Below are positions 1 to 9,467 of a DNA stretch of 64,000 bases, one piece after another. The stretch's first letter is position 1. Each line of letters begins with the position of its first letter. The translations under genes and the position numbers were made by a program. Source of the DNA: Listeria rocourtiae FSL F6-920 (GTDB taxonomy: Bacteria > Bacillota > Bacilli > Lactobacillales > Listeriaceae); assembly GCF_000525975.1 (NCBI RefSeq), contig NZ_AODK01000007.1, positions 1-64,000 of the forward strand, written 5' to 3'. The notes under the pieces were generated by a model. It was not told the DNA's origin. It worked only from the letters and a program-made list of their open reading frames with translations, and made no database searches.

Positions 1-98
1 GCGTCAGCATCAGCATCGGCGTCAGCATCGGCGTCAGCATCGGCGTCAGCATCCGCATCGGCGTCAGCATCGGCGTCAGCATCCGCATCGGCGTCAGA
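1..98. repeat. Short tandem repeat encoding (Asp-Ala)n
   Basis: The first ~98 bases are built from 6-bp units (GCATCG, GCGTCA, GCATCC variants) that on the minus strand read GAT/GAC-GCN, i.e. Asp-Ala. The array runs off the window edge, so its full length is unknown. The hexamer period means length changes by slippage stay in frame. It forms the spacer of the partial surface protein. Confidence 0.9.
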
Positions 99-773
99 CT
101 CTGGCACCTCAATAAAACCTTCCGCCCAATCAGAATTCAATAAATCCGCATCCACTAAAAAGTCATCAGCCACTCGACCGGTAAAATCTAAACGATCATC
201 ACCAATTCCAGCAGGTAAAGACATTACTCCTAATGCTTCTAAATCAATTGTCAGTGTAAAAGTAGTTAGCCCAGCTACCGATAATCCTAGTCCATTCGAA
301 ATATTAGTACCAATTGTTCCATTCATAGCATCCACTAGTATATCGTCGGCCGTGACAGTCCCACTATTCGATAATTGGACACCCAAAAAACCTAAATAAG
401 GAATGTCATAAGCAATACTCGAATTAGCTTTTATAGCTGGATTGGATAGTAGTGTCTTCAGTTCGTCTGGCAACTTAAAATAGGGATGATAATTTTGTAA
501 TAACCCAATATTAGCAATTTGAGTTCCTTGAATTGTAATAATTAATTTTCCATCCACATAAGTTGGTTGCAAAGTAGTGCTCCCTAACAAGCTAATGCTT
601 GCCGCTTCGGCCTGCGTCCCGCTCAATGAAAAACTACGATCAAATCCATCATAATTAATCGTTATTGGAGATGCTACGATTGTTGCAGCTGTAAACAACG
701 TAGCCAGTACTTTTGCTTTCTGTTTATTTTTCAAATTCATTCTGCGCTTGTAATCTACCTGATTTCTTTTCAT
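1..773 (-). CDS. Secreted surface protein with Ala-Asp repeat, partial (C-terminus outside window)
   Basis: The frame opens at an ATG at 773 preceded by a strong ribosome site (AAGGGGG) and stays open to the window edge, giving 257 codons. The N-terminus is a long signal peptide: a basic stretch (MKRNQVDYKRRMNLKNKQK), a hydrophobic core (VLATLFTAATIVA) and a likely cleavage region around TQAEAAS near residue 60. Residues from about 60 to 220 form a Thr/Asn/Leu-rich, cysteine-free region that I cannot assign to a named family with certainty; it resembles the N-terminal adhesive regions of Listeria wall proteins. From about residue 226 the protein becomes a pure Asp-Ala alternation, a wall-spanning spacer type seen in LPXTG-anchored proteins. 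The sorting signal, if any, lies beyond the window, so wall anchoring is inference. Confidence 0.75.
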   Translation of the reverse strand, partial: MKRNQVDYKRRMNLKNKQKAKVLATLFTAATIVASPITINYDGFDRSFSLSGTQAEAASISLLGSTTLQPTYVDGKLIITIQGTQIANIGLLQNYHPYFKLPDELKTLLSNPAIKANSSIAYDIPYLGFLGVQLSNSGTVTADDILVDAMNGTIGTNISNGLGLSVAGLTTFTLTIDLEALGVMSLPAGIGDDRLDFTGRVADDFLVDADLLNSDWAEGFIEVPESDADADADADADADADADADADADADADADAD

Positions 774-1157
774 TGTTTTTCCCCCTTGAACCTTATCCCT
801 GTAAGGTTTAATAAAAATCAACAAGTATTTACCAACTAGCAATCAAGTCATTTATTCCTATCAAGACACAGCGTTCACCCCTTAAAAACGTTAGTATTCT
901 TACAAAAAACACTTTACCCTTATTTGTTAAAAATATTCAAAGATGATTAAAGAAGTTAAATTTAAATTTAATACGCATAACATTACTTAAATTTGAGTAT
1001 AAATACCTATTATCTATTATCCCCTTTTTATTCAAATTCATCGTGTTCATTTTCTCAAGCGAGGCCCCCCCTTTTATTAAGTTATAAAAAAACATACTAA
1101 ATACCTAGTTTAATTTTTTTATTTCTCTGTCTATTCATTATATATGACTCATTTCAT
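774..1157. other. AT-rich intergenic region without a recognisable gene
   Basis: About 380 bases upstream of the surface-protein gene and downstream of ffh. It is very AT-rich and has no ORF with a ribosome site, no tRNA-like fold and no R1 repeat that I can recognise. It must hold the surface-protein promoter, but I could not pick one site with confidence. I looked for a PrfA-box-like palindrome (TTAACANNTGTTAA) and did not find a good match. Confidence 0.6.
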
Positions 1158-1202
1158 TAAAAAAAGTGTAAAAACCCTAGATTGGATTCTTACACTTTTT
1201 TG
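1158..1202 (-). terminator. Intrinsic terminator after ffh
   Basis: Inverted repeat AAAAAGTGTAA / TTACACTTTTT with a loop of about 20 bases. It lies a few bases after the ffh stop codon, with a T run on the minus-strand 3' side; the A/T-rich arms could also work in the other direction. Confidence 0.8.
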
Positions 1203-1212
1203 ATTTTCCATA

Positions 1213-2571
1213 TCAAAATGGCAATTTAAAATTACCAAACCCGCCACGCTTTTTCTTTCCTTTACCGCCGCCTGCACCAGACATTTGTTTCATCATTTTT
1301 TTCATCTCATTGAACTGCTTTAAGAGCCGATTAACTTCTTGAATCGGGCGACCCGAACCACGTGCAATACGCTTCCGACGATTCGCATTAATGATATCTG
1401 GATGGTCTTTTTCCGCTTTTGTCATTGATTTAATAATGGCTTCAATATGCGTCAATTGCTTTTCATCAACATTCATATTATCGAGCCCTTTCATCTTGTT
1501 TGCGCCTGGCATCATTTTTAAAAGCTCATCTAATGGACCCATTTGGCGTACTTGTTGCAGTTGCTCCAAGAAATCATCGAGCGTCATTGACATATCTTTT
1601 ACTTTCTGCTCCAGCTCACGTGCCTTATCCTCATCCACAGAAACTTGCGCCTTCTCAATAAGCGAAAGTACGTCCCCCATGCCGAGAATACGCGATGCCA
1701 TCCGATCTGGGTGGAAACTTTCTAGCGCCTCCATCTTCTCACCCATCCCGACAAACTTAATCGGTTTTTGCGTAACTGAACGGATAGAAAGAGCCGCGCC
1801 TCCACGTGTATCGCCATCTAATTTTGTTAAAACAACACCCGTAATATCCAACTGCTCATTAAAACTTTCTGCCACATTGACAGCATCTTGCCCCGTCATT
1901 GAGTCAACAACGAGTAGAATTTCCGATGGGTTAGCAATCTCTTTTACTGCAACCAGTTCATCCATTAATTCCGTATCAATATGCAGGCGCCCTGCCGTAT
2001 CAATTAGAACATAATCCAGATGATCTTCTTTTGCCTTTGCAATCGCCTGTTTCGCAATTTCGACAGGACTGACTTGATCACCTAAAGAAAAGACTGGCAT
2101 ATCTAGCTGACGTCCTAATGTTTCTAATTGTTTGATCGCAGCTGGTCGGTAAATATCAGCGGCAACAAGAAGTGGTTTACGATTATATTTTTTGCGCAGT
2201 AAATTAGCAAGCTTCCCGGTCGTTGTTGTCTTACCAGCACCTTGGAGTCCGACCATCATCACAACGGTTGGTGGCTTATCAGCAACCGCAATCTTGCTCT
2301 CCTCGCCACCCATCAATGATGTTAATTCTTCTTGTACAATTTTGATAACTTGCTGGCCTGGCGTTAAGCTTTTCATAACCTCACTGCCAACAGCGCGCTC
2401 ACTTACTGTTTTAATAAATTGTTTGACCACTTTAAAGTTAACATCCGCTTCTAGTAAAGCAAGCCGGACTTCACGCATCATTTCTTTTACATCCGCCTCA
2501 TTCACTTTCCCTTTTCCGCGGATTTTGTTCATCGTCTCTTGTAATCGGCCAGCTAATCCTTCAAATGCCAT
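1213..2571 (-). CDS. ffh: Signal recognition particle GTPase Ffh (SRP54)
   Basis: This is the protein subunit of the bacterial signal recognition particle. It binds 4.5S/scRNA and signal peptides and hands ribosomes to FtsY at the membrane. The 452 residues have the full family layout: N-terminal helical bundle (1-85), GTPase domain with P-loop GLQGAGKTTTTGK at about 108-120, DTAGR at about 191-195 and TKLDGDTRGG near 250, then a methionine-rich M domain. The M domain carries the RNA-binding segment RKRIARGSGRPIQEVNRLL near 400 and ends in a basic GKGKKKRGG tail. It lies 12 bases downstream of ylxM in the same direction, the conserved ylxM-ffh operon. An in-frame A7 run near the C-terminus is intact here, unlike the longer runs that break other genes in this window. 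Confidence 0.97.
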   Translation of the reverse strand: MAFEGLAGRLQETMNKIRGKGKVNEADVKEMMREVRLALLEADVNFKVVKQFIKTVSERAVGSEVMKSLTPGQQVIKIVQEELTSLMGGEESKIAVADKPPTVVMMVGLQGAGKTTTTGKLANLLRKKYNRKPLLVAADIYRPAAIKQLETLGRQLDMPVFSLGDQVSPVEIAKQAIAKAKEDHLDYVLIDTAGRLHIDTELMDELVAVKEIANPSEILLVVDSMTGQDAVNVAESFNEQLDITGVVLTKLDGDTRGGAALSIRSVTQKPIKFVGMGEKMEALESFHPDRMASRILGMGDVLSLIEKAQVSVDEDKARELEQKVKDMSMTLDDFLEQLQQVRQMGPLDELLKMMPGANKMKGLDNMNVDEKQLTHIEAIIKSMTKAEKDHPDIINANRRKRIARGSGRPIQEVNRLLKQFNEMKKMMKQMSGAGGGKGKKKRGGFGNFKLPF

Positions 2572-2583
2572 GTATGCCGCCTC

Positions 2584-2916
2584 CTAATCCATATTTTTAA
2601 GTTGTTGAAGCAAGGCAGCTATTTCGTTTTTCAACACCTGCTCCTCTTGTAATTGCTGCTCTAAGCGTTCAATCAATTGCTCGCGTTCCTGATATTTCTT
2701 TAAAACACCGAGCTTTTCTTCATAATTTTCGAGTACCGCCTCAGTTCGCTTAATATTATCATACACCGCTTGCCGACTCACTTCGTACTCCTCTGCGATC
2801 TCCCCAAGCGATAAATCCTCCAAATAATAAAGCGAAACATAGGATCGCTGCTTCTCTGTTAAAAGCGAATCATAGATATCAATCAAAAAATTCATTCGCG
2901 TCGTTTTCTCAAACAC
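2584..2916 (-). CDS. ylxM: YlxM-family SRP-associated helix-turn-helix protein
   Basis: This 110-residue protein is of the YlxM/p13 family, small DNA-binding-like proteins encoded next to ffh and thought to modulate SRP assembly or activity. A sigma70-region-4-like helix-turn-helix occupies about residues 20-60 ([20 protein letters not shown]). A Glu/Gln-rich coiled coil fills the C-terminal half ([17 protein letters not shown]). It is the first gene of the ylxM-ffh unit, with a ribosome site AAGGATGG upstream of the ATG. In related genomes ftsY lies directly upstream; here 1.2 kb of repeats and an unrelated gene separate them. Confidence 0.93.
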   Translation of the reverse strand: MFEKTTRMNFLIDIYDSLLTEKQRSYVSLYYLEDLSLGEIAEEYEVSRQAVYDNIKRTEAVLENYEEKLGVLKKYQEREQLIERLEQQLQEEQVLKNEIAALLQQLKNMD

Positions 2917-2959
2917 ATCCGCACCATCCTTCCAAGCGAAAACTCGCTTACACTATATA

Positions 2960-2988
2960 AGAATACGTGTAAAAATGAGGGATGTCAA
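2960..2988 (-). promoter_or_regulatory. Candidate sigma-A promoter of ylxM-ffh
   Basis: On the minus strand a perfect TTGACA (-35; bases 2983-2988) is followed after 17 bases by TATTCT (-10; 2960-2965), about 45 bases before the ylxM start. The -10 is only a 4/6 match. The R1 repeat begins immediately upstream, so the repeat does not overlap the core promoter. Confidence 0.6.
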
Positions 2989-2989
2989 G

Positions 2990-3185
2990 CGCTGAAAGGC
3001 TGAAAGAGCCCGTTTAGATCCGAAAAAACTGAGCAAGGAACGAATGCTCCAGTTTTCGAGGAGTTGGCCGTTGAAGCTGGATCCGGAGGCGCATCACGTG
3101 ATGCAGTACGTGGATTACATGCTCACTGCGTTCGCATGCATATTGAGGCTCTAATTCAGCAGAAGACGCTTCATAAGAGCCTCAA
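2990..3185 (+). repeat. R1 dispersed repeat, copy a
   Basis: This copy contains the blocks shared with copies near 19.8 and 22.4 kb: a start containing AGCCCGTTTAG, the block TTTTCGAGGAGTTGGC, a GCTCACTGCGTTCGCATGCA-like segment, and a terminal hairpin. The hairpin is TTGAGGCTCT (3143-3152) paired with AGAGCCTCAA (3176-3185). The internal block TAAAAAGCCGCCCTTGC seen in other copies is replaced by different sequence, so this copy is diverged or partly deleted. No protein is convincingly encoded. Confidence 0.85.
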
Positions 3186-3440
3186 CAATTTCCGAGAGGC
3201 TGGCTCTTGAAGCTAGACAAGACGTGAAGTACCCTCCAAACGAACGTAAAACATGATTTATAGAGCTTGGAATATAACAGAACATAATCTTTTATAAAAT
3301 CATGAGATAATCGGGACTTTGACGCGACCTGGGAGATGCGTGGTGTATTAGCGAAAGTCATGGAACGAATGCTCGCTTTGCTCACACTCATATTGTGGCT
3401 CTAAATCAGCAAGGGAGGCTTCATAAGAGCCACAACAATG
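3186..3440 (+). repeat. R1 dispersed repeat, copy b (tandem to copy a)
   Basis: Starts right after copy a with a CGAGAGGCTGGC-like block and an AAGACGTGAAGTA block. It continues through unrelated AT-rich sequence to the GGAACGAATGCTCGCTTTGC segment. It ends in the hairpin TTGTGGCTCT (3393-3402) / AGAGCCACAA (3426-3435). Compared with copy a, the fourth stem position changed from A-T to T-A, so pairing is kept. Confidence 0.8.
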
Positions 3441-3479
3441 TATTTGCTTTTTTTTATAACTACATGAGATAATCAGGAA

Positions 3480-3572
3480 TCTAACTAGGCTCTAAGGCAC
3501 ATGGTGTGACAGCTCATAGTTTGGAATGAATACCCACTCTGTTCACACTTATATTGTAAACTCTAATTCCAA
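3480..3572 (+). repeat. R1 repeat, degenerate third copy lacking one hairpin arm
   Basis: The segment GGAATGAATACCCACTCTG followed by TATTGTAAACTCTAATTCC matches the R1 segment before and inside the hairpin, but the second arm is missing. The copy stops where the ribosome site of the DHFR-like gene begins, so it forms part of that gene's upstream region. Confidence 0.6.
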
Positions 3573-3587
3573 AGGAGAGATAATACT

Positions 3588-4106
3588 ATGCGAAAAGTAG
3601 TTTTTTACGGTGCTGTCAGTCTAGATGGCTACCTATCCGACCAAAATAATAATTTGACCTGGCTTTTCGAAACTGAAACTGGCGGGGAAACAACTTATGA
3701 GAAATTCATCCAAAACATCGATACGGTCATCATGGGTCGTGTTACTTACGAGGAAGTCCTAAAACTTCAACAAAGCGAGCCACTTTATCCAAATCAAGAA
3801 GTCATCGTCTTCACAAGGGACACCAATAAAAACTTTAAAGATGTACAAACCGTTCATGAAAACCCTGTTTCTTTTATCAACAAACTAAAAGAAAGAGATG
3901 GTAAACCAATCTGGGTTGTCGGTGGTGGTAATTTACTAAAACCACTTTTGGAAGCTAACATGATTGATGAGTGGTGGATTCAGATTACTCCTGTCCTATT
4001 AGGCACGGGAAAACGATTATTTGAAGAAGGTAACTACCTAGAACGATTAGAGCTAGTTGAAACAACGACATTTGGTCAGTTTGTCGAGCTTCACTATAAG
4101 AAATAG
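3588..4106 (+). CDS. Dihydrofolate reductase-like (RibD C-terminal domain) protein
   Basis: The 172-residue protein belongs to the DHFR/RibD_C fold family (YyaP/YwjB-like in bacilli). Visible landmarks are the opening strand VVFYGAVSLDGYLSD, the MGRVTYEEV segment near 50, and the glycine-rich nucleotide-binding loop IWVVGGGNLLKPLLEAN near 105-120. It closes with LLGTGKRLFEEGN. These predict NADPH binding, but the real substrate is unknown; family members are rarely the housekeeping DHFR. The ribosome site AAAGGAGAG precedes the ATG. It is a single-gene unit opposite in strand to its neighbours, placed between ylxM and ftsY behind R1 repeats, so it looks like a later insertion. Confidence 0.85.
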   Translation: MRKVVFYGAVSLDGYLSDQNNNLTWLFETETGGETTYEKFIQNIDTVIMGRVTYEEVLKLQQSEPLYPNQEVIVFTRDTNKNFKDVQTVHENPVSFINKLKERDGKPIWVVGGGNLLKPLLEANMIDEWWIQITPVLLGTGKRLFEEGNYLERLELVETTTFGQFVELHYKK

Positions 4107-4109
4107 AAA

Positions 4110-4142
4110 CAACCTGTTCACCATTTTCTGGTGAACAGGTTG
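4110..4142. terminator. Bidirectional intrinsic terminator between DHFR-like gene and ftsY
   Basis: A perfect 13-bp stem CAACCTGTTCACC / GGTGAACAGGTTG with a 7-base loop sits between the convergent ends of the DHFR-like gene and ftsY. T-rich sequence follows on both sides (CTTCTATTTCT on the plus strand, TTTCTATTTCTT on the minus strand). Confidence 0.9.
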
Positions 4143-4160
4143 CTTCTATTTCTAAATAAT

Positions 4161-5150
4161 TTATTCTTTCGCTTCATCAATAATATCGGCAAATAATCCG
4201 TATACGTATTCATTTGCATCGAAAGCTTGCAGGTCATCCATCTTCTCACCTAAGCCGACAAATTTCACTGGAATATGTAGCTCATTGCGAATCGCAATCA
4301 CGATTCCACCTTTTGCTGTCCCGTCTAGCTTGGTTAGCACAATTCCACTTACATCTGTCGCTTCTTTAAACTGTTTCGCTTGTACGAACGCATTTTGGCC
4401 AGTTGTCGCGTCTAAAACAAGCAGAACTTCATGGGGCGCATTTGGTACTTCGCGCGTAATCACACGCTTCACTTTTTCTAACTCATTCATCAAGTTTACT
4501 TTATTCTGTAAACGTCCAGCCGTATCACAGAGTAAAACATCCACTTGACGCGCTTTGGCCGCTTGTACTGCATCAAACATAACTGCTGCCGGATCACTGC
4601 CTTCTGCTTGCTTAATCACTTCCACACCAACACGCTCGCCCCACACATCTAGTTGATCAATGGCTCCAGCTCGGAACGTATCACCAGCTGCTAGAAGAAC
4701 ACTCTTACCTTGTGATTTCAAATGATGCGCCAGCTTTCCGATTGTTGTCGTTTTACCAACACCGTTCACGCCAACGAAAAGAATTACTGTCAGACCATCT
4801 GTTTGCATATTTAGTTCTGGCAATTCCTCCTCTTCCCCATGATAAATCGCAACTAGCTTCTCAACGATTACTTCTTGAACTTCTTTTGGATCTTGGATAT
4901 TGCGCAATTTCACCTCTTCACGCAACTGCTCGACTAGCTCCATCACTGTCTCAAATCCAACATCTGCCTGAATCAGAATCTCTTCCAATTCTTCAAAGAA
5001 CTCCTCATCCACCTTGCGATAACGCGCCACAAGTTCATTCATTTTCCCTGAAAAATTATCACGCGTTTTTGTCAAGCCTTCTTTAAATTTTTCTGTCACC
5101 GAATCGGTTTGTTTCGTTAACTTGTCTTTCATTTTCTTGAAAAATGTCAT
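4161..5150 (-). CDS. ftsY: Signal recognition particle receptor FtsY
   Basis: FtsY is the membrane-associated GTPase that docks Ffh-bound ribosomes. The 329-residue protein has a short charged N-terminal region typical of Gram-positive FtsY and a helical N domain (to about 105). The G domain carries P-loop GVNGVGKTTTIGKL (127-140), DTAGRLQNK near 209 and TKLDGTAKGG near 270. It ends in GLGEKMDDLQAFDANEYV. It lies 15 bases after smc and is the last gene of the rnc-smc-ftsY unit, ending in the terminator at 4110-4142. Confidence 0.97.
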   Translation of the reverse strand: MTFFKKMKDKLTKQTDSVTEKFKEGLTKTRDNFSGKMNELVARYRKVDEEFFEELEEILIQADVGFETVMELVEQLREEVKLRNIQDPKEVQEVIVEKLVAIYHGEEEELPELNMQTDGLTVILFVGVNGVGKTTTIGKLAHHLKSQGKSVLLAAGDTFRAGAIDQLDVWGERVGVEVIKQAEGSDPAAVMFDAVQAAKARQVDVLLCDTAGRLQNKVNLMNELEKVKRVITREVPNAPHEVLLVLDATTGQNAFVQAKQFKEATDVSGIVLTKLDGTAKGGIVIAIRNELHIPVKFVGLGEKMDDLQAFDANEYVYGLFADIIDEAKE

Positions 5151-5165
5151 TGGGTTTGCACTCCT

Positions 5166-8100
5166 TTATTTGATTAGTTCAGCTGTTTCTTCTAAGCGCA
5201 CTGAAACGAGCTTCGAGACACCTGATTCTTGCATTGTTACACCGTAGAGTACATCTGCTTCTTCCATCGTACCTTTACGGTGAGTAATGACGATGAATTG
5301 AATATTCGTTTCAAATTTCTTCAAGTAGCGACTAAAACGCGTTACATTCGCCTCATCAAGCGCTGCCTCTACTTCATCTAGGATACAAAACGGCATCGGA
5401 CGTACACGAATAATCGCAAACAATAAGGCAATTGCAGTTAAAGCGCGTTCGCCACCTGAAAGTAAGCTAAGATTCTGCAGTTTTTTACCTGGTGGCTGCG
5501 CTTCGATATCCACACCAGTCGTTAAGACTTCATCCGGGTTTTGTAAAATTAATCGAGCTTGTCCGCCACCAAAAAGTTCAGGGAAAACAATCGCGAATTC
5601 GGCTTGAATCGCTGTGAAAGAAGCGTCAAACCGCTTCTTCATCTCTTCATCCATTTCATCCATCACTTGAAATAGCGTTGACTTCGCTTCGAGTAAGTCT
5701 GCTTGTTGCCCATTTAAGAAATCAAAACGTTCTTTAATCCGTTCAAATTCATCGATAGCACCTATATTCACTACACCCAGTTCATCGATAGAGCGTTTTA
5801 ATAGACGTACTTTTGACCTTGTACTATCAATGTCCATATCCGCTACCGTCCGAGTTTTAGCCGTCTCAAATGTGAGTAAGTAAGCTTCTGATAAACGCTC
5901 TAAACGGTTGTCTACATCTGCATTTAATCGGCTCATACTAATCTCTGCCGTCGTTTTTTGCTCCATATAAAAACTTGCTTGGTTGTGTTTTTGTTGCAAG
6001 GATTCTTCTTGTTCTGCTAAGCTCTTTTGTAATGCTACTCGCTTTTCACGTAGTTGATCGCGGTTGATAACGGTTTGTTCTTTTTTATCACGCTCGTCCT
6101 CGATGGCCTCGGCTAACTCTTCTGTACTTGTATGAGCTGTTTCTAAGTTCGTTTGAAGCATCGCAAGCTTGGATGTGATTGCTTCTTTTTGGTTGCCGTA
6201 ATCTGTTAGCTCGGTTTCCAAATTACGCAAAGCTTGCTCAGCGGTCTGCAATTGTTCACGACTAACTGCCACACGAGATTTAAGTGTCGAATAACTTTCT
6301 TGATCGCTTGTGCGGTTATGTTCTTGCTCCTTGCTTTGTTTAATCATCCGTTGAACTTGTTCATCTTTATCGACAATCTCAAGCGCTAACACCGCCAATT
6401 CTTGTTGCAATTTCTCTTTGCGCTCGGTTAGCTGCTGTTGTTCAGATGTGCCTTCTTCTTTTTCCATATCATAAATTTGGAGCTGTTTATTAGCGATTGC
6501 AAGGCGTTCTTCTGCACGTTCCTTTTTGCCGAGTAATTCGGTCTCTTGCAAACGCAATGTTTCGCCTACAGATCGTGCTTCTTCCAATTGCTCACGCTTT
6601 GTCTTTACTTCTTCTTTTAATGTTGCAAATTGCTTTTCTTTTTTCTCAACAGACATCGTCATTTGTGCAATGGTCTTACTCAAGTTCTCCAATTCGTGTT
6701 TGCGCGTCATAATCGATGACTTGCCCTGTGCTGTGGCACCACCAGTCATTGAACCACCAGCGTTCACAACATCACCTTCCAATGTCACAACCCGATATCG
6801 GAAATTAACTAGTTTGGCAAGTGCATTGGCGCCTTTTAAATCTTTCGCCAAAATTGTCGTTCCTAGCGCATTCAAAATCACATTTTCCACTTGGGCATCG
6901 TATGTTAAGACATCGCTAGCCAAAGCCACAAAAGCTGGTTGCTGTTCTAACGTATGTTTTGTTGCCATCGGGATTTGACGTGGCTGAATCGTTGTCAGCG
7001 GTAAAAATGTTGCCCTTCCAGCCCGCATTTGCTTCAAGTAGCCGATTGCTTCACGCGCAGCTTGATCATCGCGCACGATAATATGTTGCGCATTTGCACC
7101 CATTGCAATTTCCAATGCCTTCTGATAATGCTCAGGAATCTCCACCAGCTCGACGAAAGCACCCATAATCCCATTTAGTTTCTTCTTAGCCTTCAAAACT
7201 TCACGCACGCCTTGGAAAAATCCAGCATAATCATCAGCCAGTTCCGCCAACGTTTCCTGTCGTGATTTCGCCTGCTGAATTGCCTCATATTGTCGATACA
7301 TTTCACGCTCTTCTTTCGTGAAAACAGCTTCTTGCTTCGCTAGTTCCTGCTGAACCATCTGATAATGCGTCATCTGATCGGCCAGTTTAACGCGCATGTC
7401 ATCCACATGTTTTGTCAAAATTTCCACATTCGCGATAATTTCATTTCGCTCCGTAATATGTTGCTGATTCTCATGATCCAATTTTTCCGAACGACCTTGC
7501 ATCTGTGATAATTGACGCTCTAAATAGCCAATATCATTTTTCATCGTCGTCTGTGTATGACGTAACTCAATGTAATCGCTCTTCATGTTCTCGATTTTTT
7601 CTTCGGATAGGTTGCTATACTCCGCTAGTTTAGCCTCCAAAGCTTTCTTTTCTTTTAAGAAGATTTCGAGCGCCGTCTCTTTTTCTAGCTTTTCTTGTAG
7701 GAGCACTTGTTTTTGCATCTCAAATGCTGTGATTTTTGCTTCCAACTGCTGTAAATTCTCGTGCATAGCCAACTCATTTTCATTGCTATGCTTTTTCCGC
7801 TCCAATGCTACATTTCGTTGTCCTTCCAATTGTTCCAGCCGTTCAGTCACACCCAAAAGCTCTGCCTGCATCAATTCCATCTGCTCATCAATATTTGCCA
7901 ATCCCTGTTTCTGGTCGAAAAGCTGATCTTCTTCCTGTTTAATCTCTGCTTGTAACCCAATCAAAACCTCGCTATTCTTCTCAAATGCTGCTTTTTGGAG
8001 AGCAATTTTTTCTGTGAAGGCCTCAATTTCAGCTACAAGTAGCGTCACTTCATATTTCTCCAACTCTTCTTGCTGGAACAAATAATCCTTCGCCACACTC

Positions 8101-8728
8101 GCCTGCATCTCTAGCGGCTCCAACTGTCCCTCAAGCTCATATAAAATATCCTGAACCCGGTTTAAGTTCTCTTCCGTTTCAAAAAGTTTATTTTCTGCTT
8201 GTTTTTTCCGATGTTTATATTTTTAAAAACGCCTGCTGCTTCTTCAAAAATCGATCGTCGCTCTTCTGGTTTACTATTTAAAATCTCGTCAATTTTCCCT
8301 TGACTAATGATGGAAAACGATTCACGCCCAAGTCCAGAATCCATAAAAAGATCCACAATATCTTTCAGCCGACAAGATTGTTTGTTAATTAAATAATCGC
8401 TGTCTCCATTACGAAAAATACGTCTTGTCACCGAAACCTCACTATAATCAAGCGGTAAAAAGCGATCCTCATTCTCAAAAATAAGTGATACTTCCGCAAA
8501 ATTAATCGGTTTTCGTGAATCACTCCCGGCAAAAATAACATCACCCATCCGGCCACCGCGAAGGCTTTTGGCAGATTGCTCACCAAGTACCCAGCGAATC
8601 GCCTCGGTAATATTACTTTTTCCACTTCCATTTGGGCCTACTACCGCTGTAGTGCCCGGTACAAAATCAATTACCGTTTTATCAGCAAAAGATTTGAAAC
8701 CATTCATTTCTAACCGCTTTAATAACAT
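5166..8728 (-). pseudogene. smc: Chromosome condensation ATPase SMC, frameshifted near residue 175
   Basis: SMC forms the condensin core that organises the chromosome with ScpA/ScpB. The N-terminal part (from 8728) has Walker A GPNGSGKSNITEAIRW at about 31-46 and follows the family up to EEAAGVFK; it then leaves frame and stops at 8162. The rest resumes in another frame with YKHRKKQAENKLFE and continues through coiled coil, hinge and coiled coil. It ends in the ABC signature LSGGERALTAIALL and Walker B ILDEVEAALDEANV. The break sits at T5A5 on the minus strand (8220-8229), where the family sequence GVLKYK would need T4A4. Both halves are otherwise well conserved, so an assembly error or very recent mutation is likelier than old decay. 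Gene order rnc-smc-ftsY is conserved. Confidence 0.9.
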
Positions 8729-8746
8729 GTCCGGACTCCTTACTGC

Positions 8747-9436
8747 TTAGTTTTGACGCAATGCTTGGATAGCACTTTTAGCGGCATTTTGTTCCGCTTG
8801 TTTCTTCGTTTTTCCAGTTCCAGCGCCTCGTTTTTCTTGATTGATTGCTACAATAGCTTCAAACGCCTTGCTGTGTGCCGGTCCTTTTTCGTCTAAAATA
8901 GTGTACGTGATAACGACATCGCGATCTTTTTGCACGATTTCTTGTAATTGCGTTTTGTAATCGACGGTTTGCTCGAAAAAGCCAGCATCGATTTTCGGAA
9001 ACACGACGCGCTCTAAGAAACGAACTACCTTATCCAGCCCTTGATCGAGGAATAGCGCCCCAATAAAGGATTCAAATACATCAGCAAGTAGAGCTGGGCG
9101 CGTCCTGCCACCGGCACGCTCTTCCCCGCGTCCAAGCCGAACGTAACGCGAGAAGTTGACACTTTCTGCAAAATCAACGAGTGAAGGTTCACAAACAATT
9201 GCCGCACGCATTTTTGTCATTTGCCCTTCCGCCATTTTTGGAAATTTTGTGAATAGATAATGGGATACCGTAACCTCAAGCACCGCATCTCCCAGAAATT
9301 CCAAGCGTTCGTTATCCTCAAGTTTTTCCTTACGATGTTCATTAACGTAGGACGAGTGTGTAAAAGCCGTTTTTAGAAGATTCATATCCGTAAATGTAAA
9401 ACCAACACTTTCCTGCAATTCTTCCCAAAGATTCAT
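8747..9436 (-). CDS. rnc: Ribonuclease III
   Basis: RNase III cleaves double-stranded RNA in rRNA and mRNA processing. The signature [14 protein letters not shown] lies at about 42-55, and further acidic catalytic residues sit in the [13 protein letters not shown] segment. A C-terminal dsRNA-binding domain follows ([12 protein letters not shown] onward, ending [16 protein letters not shown]). I chose the ATG at 9436 ([10 protein letters not shown]), which matches the family N-terminus and has a G-rich ribosome site upstream. A TTG at 9460 in the same frame is less likely. smc follows after 18 bases. A long inverted repeat sits just upstream (9468-9537), possibly an autoregulatory RNase III target as in other bacteria. 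Confidence 0.95.
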   Translation of the reverse strand: MNLWEELQESVGFTFTDMNLLKTAFTHSSYVNEHRKEKLEDNERLEFLGDAVLEVTVSHYLFTKFPKMAEGQMTKMRAAIVCEPSLVDFAESVNFSRYVRLGRGEERAGGRTRPALLADVFESFIGALFLDQGLDKVVRFLERVVFPKIDAGFFEQTVDYKTQLQEIVQKDRDVVITYTILDEKGPAHSKAFEAIVAINQEKRGAGTGKTKKQAEQNAAKSAIQALRQN

Positions 9437-9467
9437 TTGTAAAGCCCCCATTTCGGTCAATTAGAAA

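Noticed and set aside
774-1157. PrfA-regulated promoter for the surface protein
   Set aside because: No palindrome close to TTAACANNTGTTAA could be found.
3182-3391. 69-codon minus-strand ORF inside the R1 block
   Set aside because: It is built from R1 segments, has no ribosome site and corresponds to no protein domain; other R1 copies do not keep this frame.
8220-8229. Programmed -1 ribosomal frameshift in smc
   Set aside because: The zero-frame codons at TTTTTAAAAA do not form an X-XXY-YYZ heptamer, and smc is not known to use frameshifting; extra bases in the two runs are simpler.
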